Positions 1 to 11,456 of a stretch of 64,000 nt of DNA are shown here, in pieces; position 1 is the first letter of the stretch; each line of letters opens with the position of its first letter. The stretch spans positions 73,912,110 to 73,976,109 of the forward strand of contig OZ024829.1 of assembly GCA_964016985.1 (NCBI GenBank), given 5' to 3'. The position numbers and the translations under genes are program-made. This stretch comes from Anodontia alba (Eukaryota; Mollusca; Bivalvia; Lucinida; Lucinidae). The notes below the pieces were generated by a model. That model was not told the origin of the DNA. It made no database searches and saw nothing but the letters and a program-made list of their open reading frames with translations.

Positions 1-650
1 GGTTAAAACTGTGACCTCTAGAGTGTTAACAAACTAATTGTTGACAAGGAACGACGGACCTGGATGCCATTTTCTTTAGCAGAACGGCACCATTTTAGCA
101 TTTTGGTAGAAGGTCACTTGAGAAACATTCCTGTAAAATTATTTCAAAATTCATTAACCGGTTTAGGAGGAGATATCTTTTAAATAAATTGTTGTCAGAT
201 GCATGACAGTCTACGCCCGTTTTCTATTTTTAGCTCTGGTGGCCATTTTGTTAAGCCAAAGGGAACCATTTTAGCAATTTTGGTCAAGGGACATGAGGAA
301 CATTTCTGTGAAATTGTTTTGAAATCCAGTCATAGGTCTAAGAAGAGATGTTGTTTAAAGGTTTTTCTATTTTTAGCTCTGGTGGCCATTTTGTTCAGCA
401 GAGCAGAACCATTTTAGCAATTTTGGTAAAGGGGCATTAGAGGAACATTTCTGTGAATTTTGAAATCGGGCCATTAGCCTGGTAGGAGATGTCCTTTAAA
501 AGTTTTTTTTCTATTTTTAGCTCTGGTGGCCATTTTTTTTTCAGCCGAGCAGGACCATTTTAGCAATTTTGGTAGAGGGTTACTAAAGGAACATTCCTGT
601 AAAATTATTTCAAAATCCATTAACCCATTTATAGGATGAGATGTCTCTTA

Positions 651-664
651 AGTAAATTGTTGAT
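651..664. repeat. Left target-site duplication of SINE
   Basis: The 14 bases AGTAAATTGTTGAT here are repeated without change at 975-988 and flank the SINE. The duplicated bases belong to the host c1 monomer. Confidence 0.93.
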
Positions 665-974
665 TTGTTTTTTTGTGTTGAGATTTTACGGCCCAGTCAA
701 CCCAATGAGGTCATGTCACGCGCGGTCAGTTTACTTAACCACACGTTTACTGGGCAGGCATAGTCCTCTAAGCGGTTTACCAGTATTGTGCACATTCTTT
801 CACCAGAAACTGACAAATGCCCTTCTTGAATCAGCGGAAGAGAGAGAGTGACCATAGAAAATATTTCATGACCAATCTCCACGAAAGAATGTTGCCGACC
901 TTGGTGGGGGTTGAACCCAAGACCTCCTGGTCTCCAGTCGGATGGCGCATCCAACTGAGCCACCGAGGCCAGCT
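665..974 (-). mobile_element. tRNA-derived SINE with 14 bp target-site duplication
   Basis: On the minus strand the head carries RNA polymerase III promoter boxes: an A box TGGCTCAGTTGG (951-962) and a B box GGGTTCAACCC (908-918). The body continues to a T/G-rich tail near 665. The element splits a c1 monomer, and AGTAAATTGTTGAT occurs exactly on both sides (651-664 and 975-988), the signature of LINE-machinery insertion. A second, truncated copy of the same SINE lies at 58936-59103. It is non-coding and would depend on a LINE for movement. Confidence 0.93.
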
Positions 975-2274
975 AGTAAATTGTTGATAGATGTATGACA
1001 GTCTACGCCCTTTTTCTGTTTTTTTTTTTTGTGTGCTCTGGTGGCCATTTTGTTCAGCCAAACAGAACCATTTAGCAATTTTGGCAAAGGGTCGTAAGAG
1101 GAACATTTCTGCGAAATTATTTTGAAATCTGGTCATAGGCCTAAGAGGAGATGTTGTTTAAAGGTTTTTCACTTTTAGCTCTGATGGCCATTTTGTTTAG
1201 CAGAGTGGAACCATTTTAGCAATTTTGGTAAAGGGGCATTAGAGGAACATTTCTCTGAAATTATTTTGAAATCAGGATATTGGCCTGGGAGGAGATGTCA
1301 TTAAAAGGGTTTTCTATTTTGAGCTCTGGTGGCTATTTTGTTAAGTGGAGCAGAACCAATTTTTGCAATTTTGGTAGAGGGTCACTCAAGGAACATTCCT
1401 GTAAAATTATTTCAAAATCCATTCATCCGTTTGGGAGAAGATGTCTCTTAAATAAATTGTTGACAGACGCATGACAGTCTACACCCTTTTTCTATTTTTA
1501 GCTTTGGCGGCCACAAATGTTCAGCGGAGCCAAACCATTTTAGCAATTTTGGTAAAGGGGCAATAGAGAATCATTTCAGTGAAATTATTTTGAAATCAGG
1601 CCTTGCCCTAGAAGATGTTGTTTAAAATGTTTTTTTTCTATTTTTCGCTCTGATGGCCATTTTGTTTTGCACAGCGGAACCATTTTACCAAATTTGGTAA
1701 AGGGGCATGAGAGGAACATTTCTGTGAAATTATTTTGAAATTGGGCTATTGGCCTGGGAGATGTCGTTTAAAGATTTTCTATTTTTAGCTCTGGCCGCCA
1801 TTTTGTTTAGTGGAGTGGCAGTTTTGGTAAAGGGGATTGAGAGGAACATTTCTGTGAAATTATTTTGAAATCGGGCCACTGGCCTGGGAGGAGATGTCAT
1901 TTAAAGGTTTTTCTATTTTTAGCTCTGGTGGCCATTTTGTTTAGCAGAGCGGAACCATTTAGGCAATTTTGGTAAAGGGGCATGAGAGGAACATTTCTGT
2001 GAAATTATTTTGACGACGGTCCACTGGCCTGGGAGGAGATGTCGTTTAAAGGTTTTTTTCTATTTTTAGCTCTGGTGGTCATTTTGTTTAGCGGAGCAGA
2101 ACCATTAGGCAATTTTGGTAGAGGATCACCCAAGGAACATTCCTGTAAAATTATTCCAAAATCCTTTCACCGGTTCTTTTAAGTAAATTGTTGACATACA
2201 GAAGATGCACGACGGATGACGGACGAAGACTGGTCACAAAAGCTCACCTTGAGTCTTCAGCTCAGGTGAGCTAA

Positions 2275-4857
2275 AAAGAGAAATAAATCTAAAGTGGGAG
2301 ATAATTCGGATAAGAAAAAAAATGGATCACCCATTCTTTCATGAGGAATCGATATTTGAAATTTCAAAACATTAGCATACATGGTTTTAAAATTATGCTA
2401 TGCCAAGAAAGCAGCAACATTAAATGGCCAAAGATTGCAAAGGGCCATAACTCCAACATTTCATTTAATTGGTTCAAAATTTATTCAGGTGATCTTCTCC
2501 TAAGTTCCAATCAGTATACCAAATATCAAGGCTCTAGCTAAAATACCTTTTGAGAATCTTGCTAATGAGATTTCAGCGTTATTTTATCAAAGGGAAATAA
2601 CTCTAAACTAGGAGATAATTCAGATAAGAAAAAAATACGTGTCACCTATTATTTCATGGGGAATCCATATATGAAATATCAAAACATTAGCATACGTGGT
2701 TCTAAACTTATGCTATGCACATGAAAACAACAAGATTAAGTAGCCTAAAATTGTAAAGGGCCATAACCAACAACATTTCATTTAATTGGTTGAAAATTTA
2801 ATCAGGAAATCTCCTCCTCAGTCCCAATCAGTAAACAAATATCAAGGCTCTAGCTCAAATGCTTTTAAAGATATCCTGCTAATGAGATTTCAATGTTATT
2901 TCATTAAAAGGGAAAAAACTCTAAAACAAGAGATAATTCGGAAAAGAAAAAAAATTACCAGTCACCTATTTTTTTCATGAGGAATCCATATATGAAATTT
3001 CAAAACATTAGCATAAGCACAATAAAGCAACAACATTAAATGGTCCAAAATTGCAAAGGGCCATAACTCCAACAACATTTTATTTAATTTCTTGAAAATT
3101 TAATCAGGTGATTTCCTCCTCAGTCCCAATCAGTATACAAATATCAATGTTCTAGCTCGAATACCTTTTGAGATATCTTGCTAACAAGATTTCATTGTTA
3201 TTTTATTTAATGGGAAATAACTCTAAAATGGGAGATAATTCAGATAAGAAAAAAATATGGGTCATCTATTTTTTTCATGAGGAATCTATACATGAAATTT
3301 CAAAACATTAGCATACATGGTTCTAAACTTATGCTATGCACATGAAAGCAACAAGCCTAAAATTGCAAAGGGCTATAACTCCAACATTTCATTTAATTGG
3401 TTGAAAATTTAATCAAGTGATCTCCTCTTCAGTCTGTTTCAGTATACCGAATATCAAGGCTCTAGCTCAAATACTTTTTGAGATATCTTGCTAACAAGAT
3501 TTCAATATTATTTTATTAAAAGGGAAATAATTCTAAAATGGGAGATAATTTGGATACAAAAAAAATATGGGTCACCTATTTTTCCACTAGGAATCCATAT
3601 ATAAAATTTCAAAACATTAGCATACATGGTTCTAAAGTTATGCTATGCACAATAAAGCAACAACATTAAATGGCCAGAAATTGCAAATGGCCATAATTCC
3701 AACAAAATTTCATAAAATTGGCTGAATATTTTGTCTGGTGATCTCCTTCTCAGTCCCAATCAGTACAACAAAGATCAAGGTTCTAGCTCAAATACCTTTT
3801 GAGATATCTTGCAAACGAGATTTCAATGTTATTTTATTAAAAAGGAAATAACTCTAAAATGGGAGATAATTCCGATAAAAAAAAAGGTTACCTATTCATC
3901 AGGAATCCATATATGAAATTTCAAAATATTAGCATACATTGTACTATGCACAATAAACAACAACATTAAATGGCCAAAAATTGCAAAGGGCCGTAACTTC
4001 AACAAAATTTCACAAAATTTGCTGAAAATTTAAACAGGTGGCCTCCTCCTCAGTCCCAATCAGTATACCAAATATCAAGACTCTAGCTCAAATACTTTTT
4101 GAGATATTTTGTTAACGAGATTTCAATGTTTTTTTTATTAAGAGGGAAATAACTCTAAAAGGGGAGATAATTTGGATAAAAAAAAAAATACAGGTCACCT
4201 ATTTTTTCATGAGGAATCCATAGATGAAATTTCAAAACATTAGCATACACAGTTCTAAAATTATGCTAGGCACAAGAAAGCGTGATGAACAAACAAATGA
4301 ACTAAGAGACAAGCCAGAAGCAATATGGCTCCCAACATTTTGTGGGCATAATTCCGATAAAAAAAAAAAAAAAAAAAGTCACCTATTTTTTCATCAGGAA
4401 TCCATATATGAAATTTCAAACATTAGCATACATTGTTCTATGCACAATAAACAACAACATTAAATGCCAAAACATTGCAAAGGGCCATAACTTCAACAAA
4501 ATTTCATAAAATTTGCTGAAAATTTAAACAGGTGTCCTCCTCCTCTGTCCCAATCAGTATACCAAATATCAAGACTCTAGCTCAAATACTTTTTGAGATA
4601 TTTTGTTAACGAGATTTCAATGTTTTTTTATAAAGAGGGAAATAACTCTAAAATGGGAGATAATTTGGATAAGAAAAAAAATACGGGTCACCTATTTTTT
4701 CATGAGAAATCCATAGATGAAATTTCAAAACATTAGCGTACACAGTTCTAAAGTTATGCTAGGCACAAGAAAGCGTGATGAACAAACAAATGAACAAACA
4801 AACGAACTAACAGACAAGCCAGAAGCAATATGGCTCCCAACATTTTGTGGGTATAAA
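2275..4857 (+). repeat. Family I tandem array, ~310 bp monomer
   Basis: About eight imperfect copies of a roughly 310 bp monomer. Recurrent phrases are GGGAAATAACTCTAAAATGG, then a TCACCTATTTTTTCATGAGG block, a CAAAACATTAGCATAC block and TCCCAATCAGTATACCAAAT. Copies begin near 2593, 2906, 3209, 3521, 3843 and 4145. An internal end-like segment with AGACAAGCCAGAAGCAATAT occurs at about 4310 and again at the right end near 4812. The right end is a small hairpin (CCCA at 4836, TGGG to 4851) followed by TATAAAG, the same style of end as the other families. The left side is cut by the family A element, whose CTAAAA joins directly to a monomer. Confidence 0.8.
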
Positions 4858-4918
4858 GAAAGGTACTATTAAACAATTAAATGATGCAGTATAAGAATTT
4901 TGATTTTGGAATACTCAC

Positions 4919-5018
4919 CTATATATGGAAAATGCATACTGAACGGAACGCATGGATGAACAGTTTGATATGATCCAGCCATCCATCCTTTCATACAGTT
5001 AAATTCCGCACATTCCTT
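4919..5018 (-). CDS. Possible internal exon, cysteine-containing (weak)
   Basis: Minus-strand open stretch ending in a good 5' splice site (exon ATAG, intron GTGAGT; boundary at 4919/4918). The frame reads through VKECAEFNCMKGWMAGSY and further to FPYIG. Possible acceptors (TTAG or CTCAG) lie near 5015-5025. The upstream half overlaps a duplicated repeat carrying ACTACGCAGTC (see 4990-5310), which weakens the coding case. It cannot be joined in phase to the exon at 9266-9373. The product is unrecognised; it may be chance. Confidence 0.25.
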
Positions 5019-5310
5019 GACTACGCAGTCAGACTGAGCTAATTATGAACCAGCGGAGTATTAAGACATTTACAACAAAGTTTACTCATGCTACGAATTG
5101 TAAGTCTGTGTAGGCATGTGTAAATTTTGTCCAAATACTCTGCTCCGCAAACTACGGTCATGCAGAGACAACTACGCAGTCATGCCGAGCTAAATACGAA
5201 CTAGCGGAGTATCGGGACCTTTTCTACTAAGCTTAAGCATGCTACAAATGGTAAGTCTGTGTAGGCATGTGTAAATTTTGTCCAAATACTCCGCTCCACA
5301 AACTTCTATC
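4990..5310. repeat. Two-copy tandem repeat, ~165 bp
   Basis: Two neighbouring copies share ACTACGCAGTC, AGCGGAGTAT, GTAAGTCTGTGTAGGCATGT and CCAAATACTC. AGCGGAGTAT at one end and ATACTCCGCT at the other are inverted relative to one another, so each copy can fold. A third ATACTCCGCT lies near 5414. No open frame of note. Confidence 0.7.
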
Positions 5311-5459
5311 TTGTGTAGTAAAATCCAAATGTGTGGAAATCATAGATGTTTAAGCATTTTCTGCTGTTTTTTTTTTTCTGATTCCATCAAAAATTGCTTC
5401 GTAGAAAATGTCCCAATACTCCGCTCAATATTATGATCGTATTTGCTCGTATTTGCATG

Positions 5460-6473
5460 GAAATCTTCGGATATTTCAGGTACGGGTAAGTCACCCCAAT
5501 GCTTCCTACCAAGTTTTAAGTCAGTTGGCCTTTTGGTTCAGGAGAAGAAACGAAATATAGATTTTCAAAATTGCCAACACGGTAGCCATCTTGGATTTCC
5601 AATTGGAAACATATTTGCTATTTTTGATCTACAAGTCACCAAGATGCTTCCTACCAAGTTTCAAGTCAATTGGCCTTTCGGTTCGGGAGAAGAAGGGAAA
5701 AAAGATTTTCAAGATGGCAAAGATTTTCAAGATGGCCACGATGGTGGCCATCTTGTATTTCCAATTTCAGCTATTTTTTTTTATCTACAAGTCATACCAA
5801 TGCTTCCTACCAAGTTTCAAGTCAATCAGCCTCTCGGTTCAGGAGAAGAAACGAAAAATAGCAGCCATCTTGGATTTCTGTTGAAGCGAAAAATAGATTT
5901 TCAAGATGGCCATCATGGCAGCCATCTTGATTTTCAGATCAGAACTATTTTAGCAATTTTTGATCTACAAGTCACCCTATGCTTCCTATCAAGTTTCAAG
6001 TCAGTTGGCCCTTCTGTTCTGGAGAAGAAGCAAAAAAAAAAACATTTTCAAGATTGCCATTAAGGCGGCCATCTAGGATTTCATATCTGAAGAATTTTAG
6101 CTATTTTTTATTTACAAGTCACCTTACCCTTCTTACTGAGTTTCAAGTCAATTGGCCTTTCAGTTCAGATGAAGAAGCGAAAAATAGATTTTCAAGACTG
6201 CCGCCATGGCAGCCATCTTGTATTTCCGATTGGAAGGATTTTAATTATTTTTGATCTACGAGTTTCCCCAATGCCTCCTACCAAGTTTTGAGTCAATTGG
6301 CCCAGGGGTTTAGGAGAAGTAAGCTTTTAAAGCAAATTATTGACACAGCACAACGGATGATTCATGATGCAGGACAGACATTGCAGGGTTCCCACTGCAT
6401 TAGGGTAAATGGGAATGCTGCATTGACCGGTCACAATAGCTCAACTTGCTCACTTCATGCTCAGGTGAGCTAA
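5460..6473 (+). mobile_element. Family A 3' end with core c2 array
   Basis: Roughly 165-170 bp monomers with the phrases GATCTACAAGTCACCC, CTTCCTACCAAGTTTCAAGT, CAATTGGCC and AAGATGGC...GCCATCTTGG. AAGATGGC and GCCATCTT are inverted, so each monomer has an internal dyad. The open frame across 5443-6063 is produced by the repeat and has no known domain. The right end carries TCACAATAGCTCA, TCAGGTGAG and CTAA (6470-6473), so this core uses the same terminus as the c1 element at 2274. No 5' terminal palindrome is visible, so the left end is eroded or truncated. Confidence 0.75.
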
Positions 6474-6521
6474 TGAAGCATATAACATATAAATAATTAC
6501 ATACATGATGTAAATATATAG

Positions 6522-7895
6522 CAAGAGGGCCAATATAGCCCTGTATCACTCACCTGATTACCGGACAAGTCACCCCTATAATTTCTATCAAGTTTCAAGT
6601 CAATGGGCCTTTCTTAGTTCAAAATAGATTTTCAAGATGGCAACAGTGGCGGTAATCTTGTAGTTCCGATTGGAACGATTTTAGCTATTTTTGATCTACA
6701 AGTCACCATGATGCTTTCTACTGAGTTTTGAGTCAATTGGCCTTTCAGTTCAGGAGAAGCAGCATCAAATAAATTTCCAAGATAGTGGCCATGGAGACCA
6801 TCAGTGGATTTCAGATCAGAATGATTTTAGCTACTTTTTTATCTACAAGTCATCCTGATGCTTCCTACCAGGTTTTGTGTAATAGACCCTTTTCACATTG
6901 TTATCTCCCTTACTGTGCGCTCTTCAATTGCTTCAAAAATGTGACCTCCAGAGTGCTGACAAGGTTTTTCCTTGATTTGGCACCGTGACCTAGTTTTTCA
7001 CCCCAAGTGACCCAGTTTCAAACTTGACCTAGAAATCATCAAGACACATTTTGAGCAAGATTCATGATGATTGCTTCAAAAATGTTACCGCTTGAGTGTT
7101 AACAAGGTTTTCCTTTGATTTGGCCTGGTGACCTAGTTTTTGACCCCAAGTGACCCAGTTTCGAACTTGACCAAGGAATAATCAAGACAAATATTTTGAG
7201 CAACATTCATGATGACTGCTTCAAAAATGTGACCGCTAGAATGTTAACAAGGTCTTTCTTTGATTTGGCCCCGTAACCTAGTTTTTGACCCCAAGTGACC
7301 CAGTTTCGAACTTGACCTAGAAATCATCAAGACAAACATTTTGAGCAAGATTCATGATGATTACTTCAAAAATGTGACCGCTAGAGTGTTAACAAGGTCT
7401 TTCTTTGATTTGGCCCAGTAACCTAGTTTTTGACCCCAAGTGACCCAGTTTTGAACTTGACCTAGAAATCATCAAGACAAACATTTTGAGCAAGGTTCAT
7501 GATGATTGCTTCAAAAATGTTACCGCTAGAGTGTTAACAAGGTTTTCCTTTGATTTGGCCTGGTGACCTAGTTTTTTACCCCAAGTGACCCAGTTTCGAA
7601 CTTGACCAAGGTATAATCAAGACAAATATTTTGAGCAAGATTCATGAAGATTGCTTCAAAAATTTGACCTCTAGAGTGTTAACAATATTTTCCTTTGATT
7701 TGACCTAGTGACCTAGTTTTTGAACCCTAGTGACCCAGTTTTGAACTCGACCTAGATTTCATAGGGGCAAACATTCTGAGCAAGTTTCACCAAGATTGGG
7801 TAAAAACTGTGGCCTTTAGAGTGTTAACAAACTAAATGACGACTGACAGAGGGTGATCACAATAGCTCACCCTGAGCTTTGCTCAGGTGAGCTAA
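6522..7895 (+). mobile_element. Complete family A element, cores c2 + c3
   Basis: Both ends are present. The 5' end is CAAGAGGGC with a palindrome of arms AGGGC (6526-6530) and GCCCT (6538-6542), then the subterminal repeat CTCACCTGA (6549-6557). The 3' end is TGATCACAATAGCTCACC, a hairpin of CTCACC...GGTGAG (7866-7891) and CTAA (7892-7895). Inside, two c2 monomers (to about 6875) give way to c3 monomers of about 140-155 bp with TGACCTAGTTTTTGACCCC and AGAGTGTTAACAAGGT. There is no coding capacity; it must be mobilised in trans if mobile at all. Confidence 0.85.
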
Positions 7896-8060
7896 CAAAA
7901 TCAAAGGCTTGAGAGCTATCATTCTTGTATTTAACACTGCGTTACTCTATTCTATAATCTTAAGTATCATAAGAATCTTTCAATGGCTACTGAGCTACAG
8001 ACTGAAAACAAAAATGTATTTATAAAATGGGAGATAAATAGAAAACAAATAAAAATGTAA
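7896..8060 (+). repeat. Monomer array J, part 1
   Basis: One monomer of a roughly 145 bp repeat with the phrases GAGAGCTATCATTCTTGTAT, TATTCTATAAT and GGCTACTGAG, ending GGGAGATAAATAGAAAAC. The array resumes at 8591 after a family E insertion. Confidence 0.75.
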
Positions 8061-8591
8061 AACGATAATACCCGGCAATTAATCTGTCGCGGGCAGATAA
8101 CTGTCAAAAATTGATGAAATCTGCCCATTAGCAATCCCAAACCAGATCTCCTTAATATCAATGCATGTTGCAAGTTTGGTTAAAATCCCTTGATATTTAC
8201 TCAAGTTACTGTCAGGAAATGAAAATATGGGTGTGTCTCGGGCAGATAACTCCATCAAAATTTGACCATTAGCAATCCCAAACCAGATCTCTTTAATATC
8301 AATGCATGTACCAAGTTTGGTTAAAATTCCTTGATACGTACTCAAGTTATCGTCCAGAAATGAAAATTTGGACGTATCTTGGGCAGAAAACTCCTAAAAA
8401 ATTTGACGAAATTAGCCCATTAGCAATCCCAAACCAGATCTCCACAATATCAATGCACATACCAAGTTTGGTGAAAATCCATTGAAGTTTACTCAAGTTA
8501 TCATCTGGAAAGAAAATACGGACGGATGAACACATGGACATCCGACATGAAACCATAATACCCGGCCACTATCATGTGGCAGAGTATAAAA
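8061..8591 (+). mobile_element. Family E element (copy 1)
   Basis: Starts with AACGATAATACCCGGC and ends with a hairpin GCCAC (8565-8569) / GTGGC (8576-8580) followed by TATAAAA (8585). The interior is three roughly 148 bp monomers with GCAATCCCAAACCAGATCTC, ACCAAGTTTGGT and ACTCAAGTTATC, then GGACGGATGAACACATGG before the hairpin. It splits array J: the uninterrupted array reads GTAAACAAAAAGCCTGAGAG at about 8731-8750, a paralogous empty site. Non-coding. Confidence 0.8.
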
Positions 8592-9000
8592 GGCCTAACA
8601 GCTGTCATTCTTGTATGTGACATTTTGTCTTCTATTCTATAACCTTACTATTTATCAGAAGAATCTTCCTAATGGCTACTGAGTTATAGACTAAAAACGA
8701 AAACAATACATATAAAAAGGGAGATAATTGTAAACAAAAAGCCTGAGAGTTGTCATTCTTGTATATGAAACTCAAACTTGACCTATTCTATAATCCTAAC
8801 AAGTATGATAAGAATCTCACAAACAGCTACTGAGTTACAGCTCGAAGACAAAAAGTCTACATAAAAGGGGAAATAACAAGCAAACAAAAAGCCTGGCAGT
8901 TAAAATTCTTGTATAAGACACTCTGCTTTGCCTTATTCTACAATCCTACAAATGTTGTTAGAATATTTCAAATCATTTCCAAGTTATGCTCTGGACAAGA
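8592..9000 (+). repeat. Monomer array J, part 2
   Basis: Three further monomers of about 145 bp, starting at the AAGCC phrase near 8592, 8739 and 8888. Each carries CATTCTTGTAT, TATTCTATAATCCTA and a GGGAGATAA or GGGGAAATAA phrase. Confidence 0.75.
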
Positions 9001-9005
9001 CTTGG

Positions 9006-9030
9006 CCCCCCCCCCCTCCCCCCCCACCTC
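9006..9030. repeat. Poly(C) tract
   Basis: A C-run broken by single T and A bases sits in otherwise unremarkable sequence. Similar C/G runs recur at 61.9-62.2 kb. Nothing else is recognised from 9031 to 9265. Confidence 0.8.
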
Positions 9031-9265
9031 CTTCAGCCCCACTGATTTTCAGCATTCTTATAACCAGATTTTTTCGCTGGAAAACTTGATCAAAAATCAA
9101 AACATCAAACCTTGATAGCATACTTATTTTTCATCTGGTTTTGAACCAGATGTTAAGATTGTTCATTTCCGATACATTTTTTACAAAACTTGCCTTTCTT
9201 TTTAAGGGCTGGTGGAAAGAACTACAAACACCTGTGTTAAAGATGGTCAGTAAATATTTTGTTAC

Positions 9266-9373
9266 CTTCTGGATTTCTCATAATCAATTTGTTGTTTCAT
9301 AAAAATGGCATTCTTCAGCAAATCATGCATATTTTCAAAGTGGGCTGAACTACTCTGCATCTCCTTCAAGGTA
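9266..9373 (-). CDS. Internal exon of an unrecognised coiled-coil protein
   Basis: A 108 bp exon on the minus strand. The acceptor is ATGATAATTTCAG and the donor is AGAAG|GTAACA. The frame is open throughout and reads TLKEMQSSSAHFENMHDLLK followed by NAIFMKQQIDYEKSRR, rich in Glu, Lys, Gln and Met with heptad-like hydrophobic spacing, so a coiled coil is likely. The phases are 2 at both ends. It lies in one of the few non-repetitive islands. The exon at 35179-35243 on the same strand ends in phase 2 and would join without breaking the frame. I do not recognise the gene. Confidence 0.6.
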
Positions 9374-9710
9374 CTGAAATTATCATTAAAACAGAATTAA
9401 TCTGAATGAAACAACTATTCATCGTGCCTGCATTTCAATTCACAATACACACTATTTATAAGCAAGATTCAGCCACAAAGCTTTCTTAGTTCAGGAGATG
9501 ATTTTAGGTGGTTTTATCATATATGGGTGATCATTTAAACATACTCCCAATTGTCTTTCCCAGAAAGCTTTCTTGTTCCCAGAGTAGACTACTATGTGGA
9601 TTTTACCATATACAGTGTATGGGCATGGTTTCCATATTGGTCAACAGAGGATAACTCTCAATATCTCCAACAGGGCTCAAATAAAATTGGTAAAAATTGA
9701 CCTAGCAGTG
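9374..9710. repeat. Degenerate core c5 monomers
   Basis: After about 100 bases with nothing recognised, this stretch has weak c5 phrases (AAGCTTTCTTAGTTC, ATATGGGTGATC, CCATATTGGTCAACAG). The array is split by the SINE at 9711-9942 and continues to about 10080 (TAGCCCAGGGGCAAAGGCAG). Confidence 0.5.
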
Positions 9711-9942
9711 TTTATTTTTTTTTTTTTTTAATTGGGTTTTACGGCCCTTTCAAGAATATATCACTTATATCGAGCCGATCGTTCATCAAAGGTGGGCGAA
9801 AACCTGAAAACCCACTTTTTATAGCTGTGTTGTAAGCAGAACTTGGTTTTCCCACATGTGACCCTAGTGAGACTCGAGCCACAGCGGTAGGAAACCTAAT
9901 GGATTAAGTCAACTCTCCTATCCACTAGGCTTCGGGGGCCCG
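9711..9942 (-). mobile_element. tRNA-derived SINE with ~10 bp target-site duplication
   Basis: On the minus strand the head has an A-box-like GCCTAGTGGATAGG (9917-9930) and a B-box-like GGCTCGAGTC (9871-9880); the other end is a long T-run read on the plus strand. CCTAGCAGTG flanks it at 9701-9710 and 9943-9952. It differs in sequence from the SINE at 665-974 but both contain a TTTTACGGCCC phrase near the tail, which may be a shared central or tail domain. Confidence 0.85.
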
Positions 9943-10082
9943 CCTAGCAGTGGTTTACAGATTTACATAATTGTATACATGCATACAGCCCAGGGGCAAA
10001 GGCAGATAATCCCAGAAGACAAAATTTTGATTGTAACTGAATCGTTTTGCTACTTTGATCATACATTGTAAGTTTTAACCAT

Positions 10083-10377
10083 TAAAGGCTCCATATTCTT
10101 CGAAAATAGGCATTTTATTATCCAAGAAAGGTCTAATAAATACACACATGGTATTAATACAATTATAAAATGTGGCATCAGACAGCCTGTAAAATTTCAG
10201 TTAGTCACTTGTTCTTGAACTGGATCATTAATGAAATGATTTTTATTGTATCTTGCCAACATTAATTCAGAAATTTGATAAAAAATATAATTTCATTCTA
10301 ATTTGATCCAGTTCAAAAACAAGACTAACTGAAATTTTACAGGCTGTCAGATGCCACATTTTATGATCGTATTACCC
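10083..10377. mobile_element. Palindromic MITE, right end truncated
   Basis: Long inverted arms at 10151-10228 and 10301-10375 share ATAAAATGTGGCATC, GACAGCCTGTAAAATTTCAG and TTGAACTGGATCA. The left end AAAGGCTCCATATTCTTCG matches the ends of the complete copy at 59464-59704; the right end stops early at ATTAC. No coding capacity. The family of transposase is unknown. Confidence 0.85.
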
Positions 10378-10403
10378 GTACTTCAAATTTACAAAACTCC
10401 CAA

Positions 10404-10727
10404 CAGTTCTCTTCGTAAATGTGTGGATTCTTTTGTATTTTTGCATAATTCGAACCGGAGTCTGCGTATATTCTTGTAGTTTGTTATGAAGGTGTGCGGA
10501 AATCAGCGTACTTTAATACGGATAAATTTCGATACATACTTAGAAATATATTCATAGCTGTCTACAAACAAATGAAGCAATCTCCACACTCTGAATGACT
10601 GCTTTGTAAAACTGTGGACTTAACACTTTTCAGTACGGAACAGTTCGTAGAATATAGACTTTATCTTATTTTGGTTCGTATATGTATGGAGATTACTGAA
10701 CTTAGAAATTTTTTTAGACCAAAATGA
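10404..10727 (+). repeat. Left arm of an 8 kb-spaced inverted repeat
   Basis: This 324 bp segment, from CAGTTCTCTTCG to AGACCAAAATGA, matches the reverse complement of 18073-18393 along its whole length with scattered mismatches. Shared phrases include TTCTTGTAGTTTGTTA, AAATATATTCATAGCTGTC, ACAAATGAAGCAATCTC and TTTGTAAAACTGTGGACTTA. No domain is recognised in its open frames. Confidence 0.85.
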
Positions 10728-11159
10728 GAACATAGAATATAACTTAACCAATGTTTGGTTCCTAATCTTTCGTAGCATTTGGAATGTACTTACAGACCTT
10801 TGTAATTTGATATGCATAACAGATTCACAGAAGAATTTGTTGCAATGGATACAAAATGGTATCAATTAAGATATCATTGCTTTATTGCTTTGAATCCAAA
10901 ATGTTCAGTCATTTATAGAGCTCCTCTGAGGCAACACAGCTATAAAGCTAGTTCATAAGTGAATTTAAATTATGGATTAGAAATACATACACTTGGTTTT
11001 TGTGTTTTGCATGTAAAATGGAATAGTCTAAATGACTGAGTCCATGGAAATGTGATTGCTGATTTCATTGGTTTTGACTGAAGGTTGGTGGTCTCTTTTG
11101 ATTACATGTATTTCATTAGAATATACATGTATTAGCAAATCAAAAAGTTGAATTCTAAG
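10728..11159. other. Unassigned AT-rich stretch
   Basis: I see no repeat, exon or RNA gene that I can support here. It lies between the inverted-repeat arm and the start of c2 monomers. Confidence 0.5.
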
Positions 11160-11456
11160 AATCTTGGATTTCTGATCGGAATGATTTTAGCTAGTTTTGA
11201 TCTACACGTCACCCTGATGCTTCCTATCAAGTTTTGAGTCAACTGGCTTTTCGGTTCAGGAAAAGAAGTGAAAAATACATTTTCAAGATGGCCACTCTGG
11301 CGGCCATTTGGGATTTCCGATTGGAACGATTTTAGCTATTTTTGATCTACAAGTCACCCCCATGCTTCCTACCAAGTTTTGAGTCCATTGGCCATACGAT
11401 TCAGGAGAAGAAGAGAAAAATGGATTTCAAGATTCGGATCGGAATGATTTTAGCTA
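11160..11456 (+). repeat. Core c2 monomers, left of the 5.2 kb insertion
   Basis: Two c2 monomers (GATCTACAAGTCACCC, CTTCCTACCAAGTTTTGAGT, AAGATGGC). The last breaks off at TTTTAGCTA, where the insertion begins; the expected continuation TTTTTGATCTAC resumes at about 16950. Confidence 0.8.

Larger units (their letters stand above)
1..2274 (+). mobile_element. Family A element, 3' part, core c1 array
   Basis: This is the right part of a tandem-core element whose left end lies outside the window. From about base 50 it is built of roughly 145 bp monomers, each carrying the phrase AGCTCTGGTGGCCATTTTG, then an A-rich block ending in GGAACATTTCTGTGAAATT and a GGAGATG phrase. The first 50 bases match the end of a different monomer (core c3, see 6522-7895), so the element is composite. 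It ends with a GACGGATGACGGACG-type tract, a hairpin (CTCACC at 2243, GGTGAG to 2270) and CTAA at 2271-2274. No protein is encoded; short open frames are chance. A SINE interrupts it at 665-974. Confidence 0.8.

Noticed and set aside
5443..6063. 206-codon open frame on the plus strand
   Set aside because: It runs through c2 monomers and repeats the same peptide-like phrases at monomer spacing; other c2 arrays are interrupted by stops at the same positions. Repeat artefact.
9911..9942. Functional tRNA gene on the minus strand
   Set aside because: A- and B-box-like words exist, but the acceptor stem does not pair and the segment lies at the head of a target-site-duplicated SINE. The same holds for 905-970, 22360-22420 and 59040-59100.
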